DNA of 64,000 bases, taken from the NCBI RefSeq assembly GCF_030068615.1, contig NZ_JASJOC010000002.1:496001-560000 (forward strand), in the 5' to 3' direction. Made by a program: the position numbers and the translations under genes. Of the stretch, positions 26,319 to 34,488 are shown piece by piece. The notes below the pieces were generated by a model that worked only from the letters and a program-made list of their open reading frames with translations, did no database searches and was not told the origin of the DNA. Origin of the DNA: Halostagnicola sp. A-GB9-2 (GTDB lineage Archaea; Halobacteriota; Halobacteria; Halobacteriales; Natrialbaceae). Numbering within the stretch: the stretch's first letter is position 1; the number at the start of each line of letters is the position of its first letter.

Positions 26319-27980
26319 TCAACGTGTAGCATGGAGGAGCAACTCAATGTTTAACAGACGGTTGATGGACCTGTTAGAAGATGGATTAACTTGGACCTGT
26401 TCAAGTATTGACTCAACCTGGTTTAACAATTCATCTAAGGTCGCTTCTTCGTATACAAGGGATTGGTTTTGTGTTAGTTTATCCTCGTGTCGATCTACGA
26501 GTGGCGATCGGGTACTGGTCTCTCTATTTCGGAAAAGTCCATCTCGGGTAACCAACTCTCGGTACGAACTGCCAGTAAGTTCTTCAACGAGGTTGTATAG
26601 TTCTCGTTTTGGGTTTAATACATCTGTAATTGGAGTTCCTGACCCAAACAATGCCGATTGCATCGGACCCCACATCACCGGTAAGTGGACGGGAACAGAT
26701 GCGGGAGTTCCGGTTCCGGTGATGGTCTCTTGGCAACTTCGAGAGTAGTGATAGAAATTTAATAGTTCTATCGATTCAAGATTGTCGTCAGTCGGTGTGA
26801 AGTTCAGCAATTCCTTAACGTCCGGACGCCAGACGCTGTCAAGAAGATGTTCTGATAGGTTATCTGTCTGTATCACACTTGGCTTTCCAGTGCTTTGCAT
26901 CCCCAACACGAATCCTCCAGAGCCAGGGACGAACTTTCGTTCCTGTCGGACAGTTGTGAGATGTCTAAACAAGCTATTTGAACCCGTTCGATTGATATAG
27001 AAATCGGTGTATCGGAGATTGGAGAGGGCTAGTCGAGTTGCCCGATACCATCGTTTGTAGAGAGGAGCCTCTGGCAACGACAGATGAACGCCAGGCGTTC
27101 CCATATTGATAGTCATTGCTGCATCCATATTTTGTCCAGAGACAATAACACCGTCTGAGACCAGTTCGGACGTGAAGCCGAAATGTGGGTTGCGAGGATT
27201 GACAAGACGGTCTCGCATCGTTGACTCAATATGATTGATTACTCCGGTGTCTATGAATGGGTATTCATGATCGACGAATTCGACATCAAGATTTAACTTC
27301 TCGTTGAGTTGGTGGGCTGCCGGCCCGTTCGTTGGCGACTCAATACCGAACGTTACCGGGACAACGTCATCATAGACTTGATCGAATAAGAGGAGGTAGA
27401 GAAGGCTATCAACGCCACCGGAGAACATCACATACAACGGCCCAGAAACGGTCTTGCTAAGTCTGGCACCAATCTCAGCGAGGGCTTCTTCGACGCTAAG
27501 ATCGTTTGGCGTACGCTGAAGATATGACCGCGTCGAGACGTCTGTTCCCGTTATCTCACATACTGCCGCTGGTGGGAGTCTAGATGTCCCACTGAATAGC
27601 GTGCTACATTGTGGCGTCCGTGTCGTCCCGTTCTGGAGATAGTTCAGGACATGGTGTTCGTTGAGTTCTGCGTCAGCTATCGACGCTATCTCGCTCATCG
27701 AATTGGATACGAATACCTCCTTCCCTTCTGCGTGATAGAATTGGCCGGAGAAACCAGGTGCTGTAATAATTCGAGTATCACAGGATTCAGCAGACGAATC
27801 CACGACCATGTAGTCGCCCATCGACCAGCGGCGTTCGGAGTCAATGAAGGCATCGAGAGAGTCTTTCTGATAGCTTGAGAGGAGTCGCCCTGACGATTTG
27901 TGCAGCGGACTTCCGATAACGGTTATTCCTGAGAAGTCCGCTAGGGACTGGCACCCAGAAAGATGTCTTGAATGACCCAT
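26319..27980 (-). CDS. Asparagine-synthase-like ATP-pyrophosphatase (amidotransferase-like, no catalytic Cys)
   Basis: 553 residues from ATG 27980; a TTG at 28007 would add nine. A TATA-like GTATTATTG lies about 27 nt before this ATG. The N-terminal 130 residues resemble the glutaminase domain of AsnB, but the start is MGHS rather than MC, so no catalytic Cys is available. The second half holds the PP-loop VMFSGGVDSLLYL, which activates a carboxylate by adenylation. Such Cys-less AsnB homologs make amides or rings in peptide and glycan modification. The preceding genes encode a 55-57-residue acidic peptide and a 157-residue protein. The sequence is AT-richer than the host core. Confidence 0.75.
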   Translation of the reverse strand: MGHSRHLSGCQSLADFSGITVIGSPLHKSSGRLLSSYQKDSLDAFIDSERRWSMGDYMVVDSSAESCDTRIITAPGFSGQFYHAEGKEVFVSNSMSEIASIADAELNEHHVLNYLQNGTTRTPQCSTLFSGTSRLPPAAVCEITGTDVSTRSYLQRTPNDLSVEEALAEIGARLSKTVSGPLYVMFSGGVDSLLYLLLFDQVYDDVVPVTFGIESPTNGPAAHQLNEKLNLDVEFVDHEYPFIDTGVINHIESTMRDRLVNPRNPHFGFTSELVSDGVIVSGQNMDAAMTINMGTPGVHLSLPEAPLYKRWYRATRLALSNLRYTDFYINRTGSNSLFRHLTTVRQERKFVPGSGGFVLGMQSTGKPSVIQTDNLSEHLLDSVWRPDVKELLNFTPTDDNLESIELLNFYHYSRSCQETITGTGTPASVPVHLPVMWGPMQSALFGSGTPITDVLNPKRELYNLVEELTGSSYRELVTRDGLFRNRETSTRSPLVDRHEDKLTQNQSLVYEEATLDELLNQVESILEQVQVNPSSNRSINRLLNIELLLHATR

Positions 27981-28043
27981 TTCAATCCAGTTTACATCAA
28001 TACCCAATAATACTTATGGTGTATTCACTTGATTGATGATTAA

Positions 28044-28217
28044 TCAGAACTGTTCGTCCCACCACTCGACGGGTTCGGTGTTGAGGTCGTCCAGACTGAC
28101 GTTTTCGACGTTCCACTCACCGTCCCAGTCCGATGGTTGAGATGGTTCTGATACGCTGTAATATTGTGCGATAACTGTGCCGTCAGCGTCTCTGACTTTG
28201 TATGCTTTCATTTTCAT
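28044..28217 (-). CDS. Small acidic, Trp-rich protein of 57 residues
   Basis: ATG 28217 overlaps the stop of the upstream gene (GGATGA); a second ATG at 28211 follows a GGTGG ribosome-binding-like sequence with good spacing. The product begins MKMKAYKVRDADG and ends VEWWDEQF, with four Trp and many Asp/Glu in the second half. No family is recognised. It lies between a 157-residue unknown gene and the asparagine-synthase-like gene, all on one strand, so it may be a substrate or partner of that enzyme (speculative). Confidence 0.55.
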   Translation of the reverse strand: MKMKAYKVRDADGTVIAQYYSVSEPSQPSDWDGEWNVENVSLDDLNTEPVEWWDEQF

Positions 28218-28687
28218 CCCACCTTGTTGATTAATAATCGAGTGTGCCAAATGGCAGTCTCCGATTCTCCACTTGTATGCCGGGTTGCGAATGACACTTC
28301 TCCATTTTCTGGTAGTTCAATCAAGATCGACCGCTCCCCTCCCGTGAATCCACCTTGGCCAATGAGATTGACAGGGGCGTGCTCAAACGATGATGTGATG
28401 GCATCGTCGCTGTTCCAATATATCCGCCCTTCTGTATCACTCCCATTTAGTGGCCTGAGCCTCAGATCAATTCTGAATAGATACTTTCCCGCTTCATTGG
28501 CTGTCCAAACTACGTCATCAGGTCCCATACTGCCTAATTCATCGAAATATTCTCGTTTCCAATAAAGGTCCGTCTCCGTGCTGTCTGGGATATCAATGTC
28601 ATCGGTGGACGACCCATCCCCAAGGATATAATGGGCGATCGAACTTCCGATACTTGCAGTCCCTGTACTTACCGACCCGACATTCAT
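28214..28687 (-). CDS. Unknown 157-residue beta-rich protein
   Basis: Starts at ATG 28687 (MNVGSVSTGTASIGSS). The composition (alternating polar and hydrophobic residues, many Gly, Ser and Asp; no membrane segment or signal) suggests a beta-sandwich or jelly-roll, as in phage structural or adhesin-like proteins; motifs include GKYLFRIDLRLRPLNG and RSILIELPENGEVSF. It is the first gene of a three-gene minus-strand group and is translationally coupled to the small Trp-rich gene. No family recognised. Confidence 0.55.
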   Translation of the reverse strand: MNVGSVSTGTASIGSSIAHYILGDGSSTDDIDIPDSTETDLYWKREYFDELGSMGPDDVVWTANEAGKYLFRIDLRLRPLNGSDTEGRIYWNSDDAITSSFEHAPVNLIGQGGFTGGERSILIELPENGEVSFATRHTSGESETAIWHTRLLINKVG

Positions 28688-29236
28688 CTCGTTCGTGACA
28701 TCTTCCGAGTCTGTACTGAGTGACCTGAAATGTGGCTCTTGAATTGAATTAGCATTTCGTCTCTTGTATCCGAATTAATCTCGACGATCTTTCGATATAT
28801 AAACTCAGTTGTCGATGTTCGTGAGTCTCACCATCACACCGTCCGCTAACTCGAGCGTGGCATCAAATTCCCACAGTACCGAGTCGTACGTCTCTGAACT
28901 ACTGCTAGAGAGCCCTACTCGTACAGCGTACTCGACCACCGCCGCGATCCAGCCCGCCAACCAACACCCGGGTGGGCCAGAAAGGGACGACGAGCTCGAG
29001 AGGTGCGAGACGATGGTAAGCCGAACGCCGAGAGACTCGTTTCCGCTCGTCTTCCGAACAACCACCGCAACGACGCGAGGAGCGTGGTTCGAAAGGCGCA
29101 AGCACCGTTCGTCGCGAAGCGGGATCGAAGATCCGATAGGTCCGTGAACCCGAAGGGCTCGCTTGATAACGAGAGAGTGGAGCCCTCTCGAACGACAACG
29201 AGTCACAGCTCTCGAGCACCTTGGGGCTATTATAAG
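28688..29236. other. Gap of 549 bp, no supported gene
   Basis: A minus-strand frame (28805-29206) ends in a plausible stretch, WEFDATLELADGVMVRLTN, but its first part is low-complexity and basic. It may be the tail of a decayed gene. Nothing else is convincing. Confidence 0.4.
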
Positions 29237-29494
29237 TTATATCGTGTCCGCGAGTTCGCTTGCATCGAGTTCGCCCTCGAGATACTCTCCACCGGAGTCA
29301 GAGAGAACGTAGAACCCTCGAGAGGGTTTCTTCACCAGCCCGTACGAAGCGAGTTTCCGACAACGCACTCCGATGTAGTCGTTGTTGCGATCGATTTCGT
29401 CCGCGATAGACTTGGGTGTCCCAGCCCCGTGTGACTCGAGGTATTCGAGAATTTCGTCGTCCGCCCGTGTCATCCACTCGGCTCGCTTTCGCAT
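29237..29494 (-). CDS. Winged-helix DNA-binding protein (PhiH1-repressor-like), cassette B
   Basis: 85 residues, MRKRAEWMTRADDEILEYLE at the start, homologous to the cassette A protein at 7854. The helix-turn-helix segment GTPKSIADEIDRNNDYIGVR and the wing SRGFYVLSDSGGEYLEGELD are clear. It is divergent from the MSDD-type gene at 29717, exactly as in cassette A but mirrored. A short inverted repeat (GCACT 29502-29506, AGTGC 29516-29520) just before its start could be its operator. Confidence 0.75.
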   Translation of the reverse strand: MRKRAEWMTRADDEILEYLESHGAGTPKSIADEIDRNNDYIGVRCRKLASYGLVKKPSRGFYVLSDSGGEYLEGELDASELADTI

Positions 29495-29591
29495 CTGTAT
29501 AGCACTGCTAAAGGGAGTGCAATCAATCTACGCTGAAGCATATCCATAGATATCTATTACAGAGTGCTGAAAATGTAAAGCATAGTTTTAT

Positions 29592-29600
29592 GTCTATAAG
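29592..29600 (+). promoter_or_regulatory. Promoter GTCTATAAG for cassette B
   Basis: Identical to the nonamer at 7753-7761 of cassette A. Placing the start about 27 nt downstream gives a leader of about 93 nt before ATG 29717, unusual in organisms with mostly leaderless mRNAs. Confidence 0.55.
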
Positions 29601-29657
29601 AAATATAATTGGGAACAACGGGATACTGGATCACGTAACGATCCACGAATGAAACGT

Positions 29658-29682
29658 GACCCGGTGATGGAGACACCGGGTC
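29658..29682 (+). promoter_or_regulatory. Leader hairpin upstream of MSDD-type gene B
   Basis: A 9-bp stem, GACCCGGTG (29658-29666) with CACCGGGTC (29674-29682), and a 7-nt loop. The stem differs from that of cassette A, yet pairing and loop length are kept. The 34 nt from the hairpin to the ATG match cassette A almost base for base. Confidence 0.6.
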
Positions 29683-29716
29683 CGCGAGAAGCTCCCGTAA
29701 CCACACTACGGAAGCC

Positions 29717-30121
29717 ATGTCAGATGACGATTCACGGGAACTTGAAACTCCCGACCGAACCAAATCGACTCGAGCCGACGAAGACACCACTAACGATACA
29801 GACACGACCACCAATACAGCCCACCACACAGATACCGACCGCGGGTCCTATAGCGACCGCCTCGAGACCATCGATCGAACTGCGCGGCGACTCCTCGAGG
29901 ATGTCCGAGCCGACGAGAGTCTCGAGACCCGCGTCGTCGCGCGTCATCTCCGAGAGATTTGTGCGGAAGTCGAGTGCATCGAGCGCGAGCTTCGATCCGA
30001 CGCGGACGTGCCGATGGTTCGACGAAGCGGGAGCGGGACGCGGTCGGCTCTCGGCCCGGAGCCGGCTGCCTTCGAGCGCTGGGAACGCGACCGAACGGAG
30101 GGTGAGGAAAATGGGGAGTGA
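29717..30121 (+). CDS. Small acidic MSDD-type protein of regulatory cassette B
   Basis: 134 residues, homologous to the protein at 7320-7625: MSDD start, then a Thr/Asp-rich linker, DRLETIDRTARRLLED and ARHLREICAEVECIERELR. It is longer than copy A at the linker and C-terminus. A second start (ATG 30110) overlaps its end exactly where cassette A begins its coiled-coil gene, but the frame that follows is low-complexity and runs into the opposing glycosyltransferase, so cassette B has lost that partner. Confidence 0.68.
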   Translation: MSDDDSRELETPDRTKSTRADEDTTNDTDTTTNTAHHTDTDRGSYSDRLETIDRTARRLLEDVRADESLETRVVARHLREICAEVECIERELRSDADVPMVRRSGSGTRSALGPEPAAFERWERDRTEGEENGE

Positions 30122-30228
30122 GACGGGTCACGACGGGACAACTCGAGGGCAACGAACTCCAACTCGGATAAGACACACTCCAACTCGAGTAACACCGAAA
30201 CGCACGCCAACATTCAAGCAGGCAAAAT

Positions 30229-31314
30229 TCACTCCACAATCGACGCCAGCACCGCCGTTGTCCGGTCCACCGTCTCCGTCCATGCCTGTGACCCTCCGTC
30301 AGCCGACCCACCGGCCTCGAGCGACTCGAGAAGCCTGCTCGAAAACCCATCCACATCACCGATCTCGAACGTCCGCCCGTTCGGGCCGAGCGCGCTCGAG
30401 ATCTGCTCGAGGTTCGAGGCGACCACGGGCGTTCCCGAGGACTGGGCTTCGAGGACGGTCCGCGGGAGCCCTTCGGCGCGACTCGGAAGGACGAGAACGT
30501 CCGCGCTCCGATACACCTTCGGCATCTCGTCGTAGGAAAGGTGCCCGAGAAACTGCACGGAGTCACGAATCCCCAACTCGGCTGCCAGCGTCTCTAACTC
30601 CTCGCGTAACGCGCCGGACCCGCACAGAGATAGCGTCGCGTCGGGATAGCGATCCAGAACGTCGACCAGCGCACGAATTGCATCTTCGGGTCGCTTCCCC
30701 TCGACCAATCTGCCGACGAACAACAGCGCGGGTCCCGTCGATGTAATCCGTTCACTCTCCGCACCGGTCGGCGTGAACCGCTCCGTATCGATCCCGTTCG
30801 AAACGACCTCGATCCGACTCGAGACGCCGAACTCCCGTACCCGCCGTTTATCGGTCTCAGTATAACAAAACACCACGTCGGCCCGGTTGAACGTCCACCG
30901 TCCGAGACTCCGCAGGTACAGGTTGAACACCCATTGTGGCGCGTTCTGTGAGTACAGCCCGTGGTTCGTGATCGCGAGCGGAATATCTCCCACAAATCGC
31001 TTCAACGCGGCCAGGTTCGTCGCGAAGTACAGATGGGAGTGAGCGTGCATCACGTCGAAATCGTCGGCTCCAGCCAGATACCGCGCCAGCCCCGGACTGA
31101 TATCGTTGCCCAACAGCTTCACAGCCGGATCGTATCGAACCAGAGTATACCCGTCCCGTTCTTCGACGTGCGGTAACTCGGGATCGGTTCGAACCGTCGC
31201 CACCGTCACGTCGTGGCCCATCGCGGCCTGATCGCGACTCATCGCGTGGACGTGGTAGGGACCGCCGCCTTTTACGTCCGGATAGATCTTCTGTGCAATA
31301 CGAAGGATCCGCAT
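30229..31314 (-). CDS. GT4 family glycosyltransferase
   Basis: 361 residues, GT-B fold. The N-terminus RIAQKIYPDVKGGGPYHVHA holds the glycine-rich acceptor loop, HAHSHLYF lies in the N-terminal domain, LLFVGRLVEGKRPEDAI begins the C-terminal domain, and PSRAEGLPRTVLEAQ carries the E-x7-E motif of retaining GT4 enzymes. It should add a hexose or related sugar to a lipid-linked glycan in the cytoplasm. Base composition is host-like, in contrast to the glycosyltransferases inside the island. Its 3' end nearly meets the remains of cassette B. Confidence 0.87.
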   Translation of the reverse strand: MRILRIAQKIYPDVKGGGPYHVHAMSRDQAAMGHDVTVATVRTDPELPHVEERDGYTLVRYDPAVKLLGNDISPGLARYLAGADDFDVMHAHSHLYFATNLAALKRFVGDIPLAITNHGLYSQNAPQWVFNLYLRSLGRWTFNRADVVFCYTETDKRRVREFGVSSRIEVVSNGIDTERFTPTGAESERITSTGPALLFVGRLVEGKRPEDAIRALVDVLDRYPDATLSLCGSGALREELETLAAELGIRDSVQFLGHLSYDEMPKVYRSADVLVLPSRAEGLPRTVLEAQSSGTPVVASNLEQISSALGPNGRTFEIGDVDGFSSRLLESLEAGGSADGGSQAWTETVDRTTAVLASIVE

Positions 31315-31469
31315 TAGGTACTGATTCTCAACTCTCCTGTTATGTTATTCGGTTCGAAACACCGAGAGAGTTCGGTGGTCGGTGCGTGAAAAATAACCGT
31401 TCACAGCTACTGAGCCGAACCACCCTCGAGGAAACCATCTCTTATGGAGCGGAATACACGATCGATATC

Positions 31470-31970
31470 CTAGTCAACGGGATCAAGATCTGGCTCGTCG
31501 AACTCGAGTGCTTTCCCAACAGTTTCGGGAAGCTTAGGGCGCGGTGCCGACTCGTGGCGTTCAATTTTCTCGGTTTTGCGGGTCTTCTCATAGAGGGCGC
31601 GGGCGACTGGGAGGCCGCGCAGATACTTGTACTCGTGAAGAATCTCGACGCCTCGCTCCGTGAAGCCGTAGAACTGTGAGGCAAGAGCGCGTTTCTCCTC
31701 GCTCGGTTCGTGCGTATAGCGTGCGAGGATTCCGGCCTCGATCAGCGTCTCCAGTTGGTCTTTGATGGCTGCCTGGCTCTTCCCGATCATATACTCGAGT
31801 TCGGCGAGAGACATAAGGTGGGCGGGATGACCCAGAAGCTCCTGGATGATGAGGTGACGCGTATCCTGTGACAGCAGCTTGAACAGTCGCTGCTGTTCCG
31901 CAAACGGCCCCAAATCGGCCGTTCCGCTGTGGCTCTCGCTAATACGTGTCTCTACAAGTAGCGACGCCAT
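31470..31970 (-). CDS. Winged-helix transcriptional regulator (ArsR/MarR-like)
   Basis: 166 residues from ATG 31970 (MASLLVETRISESH). The DNA-binding domain spans about 25-105: RLFKLLSQDTRHLIIQELLG, then MSLAELEYMIGKSQAAIKDQ as helix-turn-helix and a wing through ASQFYGFTERGVEIL. The tail is charged. It lies between two glycan genes transcribed the same way, so local control of glycan synthesis is plausible but unproven. Confidence 0.72.
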   Translation of the reverse strand: MASLLVETRISESHSGTADLGPFAEQQRLFKLLSQDTRHLIIQELLGHPAHLMSLAELEYMIGKSQAAIKDQLETLIEAGILARYTHEPSEEKRALASQFYGFTERGVEILHEYKYLRGLPVARALYEKTRKTEKIERHESAPRPKLPETVGKALEFDEPDLDPVD

Positions 31971-32061
31971 AATTACCTGTCCTCGTAGCATCCACTTTAT
32001 TACGAAGCTCGAGACAAGATCGACAATTCACAGGGAAAGCGGACTGAGTGCCCGACAACTG

Positions 32062-33504
32062 CTACCGGATCGTCGCCCACGTGTCCCGACACACTTTCCA
32101 GATCTGTCGGAGCACAATCTTCAGGTCGAACCAGAACGACTGTCGGCGGATGTACTCGAGGTCGTAACGCAACTTCGCATCGGGCTTGGTGCTGTTCGCA
32201 TCGTTCACTTGCGCCAGTCCGGTCAAACCGGGCTTGACGAACCAGCGCTTTCGCCAGGACGTCGTCTCACGCTCGATGACCTGCTCCTCGTCGGTCCAGG
32301 CCGCTCGCGGGCCGACGACGCTCATTCGGCCCAGCAGGATCGCCATCAGCTGCGGGAGTTCGTCCAGGTGGGTCTTCCGGAGCACGCGCCCGACTCGAGT
32401 GATACGGTCGTTTTCCTCGTCTTCGGACGGGTTAGCAGACTCGCCCTCCGGAACCATCGTTCGGAACTTCGAGACGGTAAACGTCTCGCCGAAGCCGGCG
32501 GTCCGCTCCTGACTGTACAGCGCCGGGCCCGGGCTGTCGAGCGTGATCGCCAGCGCGATCAGAATCATTAGCGGGGCGAACACGATCATGCCGACGAGCG
32601 CGAACGCCACGTCGAACACCCGTTTGAACATGTAATCCAGCGGGTCCCAGGGCTCGAGGTCGACATCGACCAACTCCCCGATTTCGTCCTCCGAAACGAG
32701 CACGCTGTCGGCGTACTCGCGGTGGACCTTCGCGTCGACGCCGTGCTCGAAACAGGCGTCCAGCGATCCGAAGAACTCGGCCCGATCGGGCTGGTGGAAC
32801 GCGAGCACGACGGTGTCGACGTCGTACTCGACGAGGATGTCTTCGATCCGCGAGAGGCCACCGAGTCGTTCCAGACTACTGTGTCTGCCGTACTCGAGGA
32901 GGACTTCCTCACCTTCCTGCACCCCGCCATCGGGGACGGCCTCGATGCCGGCTCCCTCCTCGACTCCCTGGGACGAACGGATGTTCGTGGGACAGAGATA
33001 GCCCAGCACGGGGCCGGCTACCTGGGGCGTGATCTGGTGGATCTGGTCCGGATCGTCGCCGACGATCAGCGTCCGGCCCGGATCGCCGCTGGGTCGGCGT
33101 CGCATCCAGACGAACCACAGTGGCATCGCGATCGACAGCAAGCCGACGACCATCACGAGGGTTGCTCGAGGCAGGCGGTGGGACCACTTGAAAAAGCCGA
33201 AGGTGGCGATGGCGAGTCCGCCGGTGACCACTCGTTTTTGGGTCAAAAGGATCGTATCGAGGACGCGACGCGGCCGGGGCTTGTAAAGCGGGATCAGACA
33301 CCCGAGCATGACGACCGAACAGAGAAAGATGGCCCACAGAAAGAGGCTTCCGCCGAGCGTCTGGACCTCCAGTCGATTGAACAGGGGAACGTAGCTCGTG
33401 AAGAACTGTTGGGTGACTGAATGGTTTGCAATGAACACGGCGGCTACGGTCAGACCGACCACTCCGACAGCACTGACGACTCGATAGCGCCATCCAGTCA
33501 GCAT
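32062..33504 (-). CDS. Polyprenyl-phosphate sugar-phosphate transferase (WbaP/PglC-like)
   Basis: 480 residues. Four N-terminal membrane helices (to about 125), a soluble Rossmann-like middle domain (TLIVGDDPDQI), another membrane hairpin near 290-315, and the catalytic bacterial-sugar-transferase domain with TVSKFRTMVPEGE, KTHLDELPQL, MSVVGPRAAW and VKPGLTGLAQV. This is the full-length WbaP architecture. It moves a sugar-1-phosphate from a nucleotide sugar to a polyprenyl or dolichyl phosphate, the first step of lipid-linked glycan assembly, and so likely initiates the glycan built by this locus. Confidence 0.9.
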   Translation of the reverse strand: MLTGWRYRVVSAVGVVGLTVAAVFIANHSVTQQFFTSYVPLFNRLEVQTLGGSLFLWAIFLCSVVMLGCLIPLYKPRPRRVLDTILLTQKRVVTGGLAIATFGFFKWSHRLPRATLVMVVGLLSIAMPLWFVWMRRRPSGDPGRTLIVGDDPDQIHQITPQVAGPVLGYLCPTNIRSSQGVEEGAGIEAVPDGGVQEGEEVLLEYGRHSSLERLGGLSRIEDILVEYDVDTVVLAFHQPDRAEFFGSLDACFEHGVDAKVHREYADSVLVSEDEIGELVDVDLEPWDPLDYMFKRVFDVAFALVGMIVFAPLMILIALAITLDSPGPALYSQERTAGFGETFTVSKFRTMVPEGESANPSEDEENDRITRVGRVLRKTHLDELPQLMAILLGRMSVVGPRAAWTDEEQVIERETTSWRKRWFVKPGLTGLAQVNDANSTKPDAKLRYDLEYIRRQSFWFDLKIVLRQIWKVCRDTWATIR

Positions 33505-34488
33505 GCGTTTCAGAGATCAGACGGATCGTATATAACACCTGTTGTATTCCCATCGGTCAGATTTGGTGTTGTGTCATCATCTTTTCGGCCGACGGCTATC
33601 GCTCGAGAGAACTCGGACAATACAGTGAGAAACGGACACGTATTGTCGGCTCGGGATATCCGCGCAGTCGTGTTGTTTGGTCCCCATGAAACGGAGAACG
33701 CTCGTACGTCTCTCCGACGAGGTACTCGCCGGGGACGATCCGGAATGTCCTGACGAACGGCACGATTAGCTCGTGAACGCACGCGGCTACCCCGTTTTAT
33801 CCCGACCAGCCGACGGGCCGGTGGTGAGTAACGCCGTGTCCCCGGCTGAAACAATCCGGGACAAACTGAGGGGAGAACCCGGAACCGAACCCGATAGCCC
33901 ACATGATCCTGAACTGCCGGCCGATCAGCTCCGAGGCCGGCTCCAGAACGCGTTCTGGACCAGCGGGAACTCGAATGATCGCCGGGGGTGGCTTCCCCTG
34001 GCCCAGGTGCTGTTAGGTGCGCTTTCATCCGCCGGTGAGCGCGAGTCGTCACAACGCGGAAGGCGGTGAGCAGATTCGGCGAACTGTGCGTTCGCACGGG
34101 CGACGGTCGTCTCGAGCATTCGCCCCGTCGTACGTCAGAACGGAGATTGCCTTCGACGCGAGCGCCCCTGCTAGCGATTTTCCGTCTCGAGTCGAGGTAT
34201 CCGTCGGCGGCGTGACGGTCTGGAACGAATTGGGACTCCAGCAACACACCTCCTGGACGGACCCATTCTCCGATCCGAATAACCACTACTGCTGAAAGAC
34301 GAACACGTCATTTTATATATTCTTATTTCCCAATCCTACATGAGAGTCAACCGGAGGACGGAGATTGGGGGTAAGAAAGCATCGAGGCACGCACGAAACG
34401 ATGAGCGAACTGCTCACGGCGATCTCCTTCATCACGGGAGAAGCATAGAGTGTACCGGAACCCACGGTTAAAATAGCAACATCAATAC
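33505..34488. other. Large gap of 984 bp, no convincing gene
   Basis: Several open frames exist on both strands but all are rich in Arg, Ser and Pro in the manner of shadow frames. The least bad is a plus-strand reading from GTG 33821 to 34069 (SPAETIRDKLRGEPG... LPLAQVLLGALSS). The stretch could be the remains of a lost gene. AT content rises after 34290. Confidence 0.4.

Noticed and set aside
28044-28217. Lasso-peptide precursor
   Set aside because: The small peptide is beside an asparagine-synthase-like enzyme, but there is no McjB-type protease, no Thr at the penultimate leader position and no Gly with Asp/Glu seven to nine residues later.
29649-30746. 365-codon plus-strand frame across cassette B and into the glycosyltransferase
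   Set aside because: Low-complexity Thr/Arg/Pro-rich product; overlaps the real MSDD-type gene in one part and shadows the GT4 gene in the other. Only its ATG at 30110 is notable as a relic of the lost partner gene.
33510-34286. 258-codon minus-strand frame in the 984-bp gap
   Set aside because: Arg/Ser/Pro-rich without domain or plausible start signals; looks like a chance frame in GC-rich DNA.
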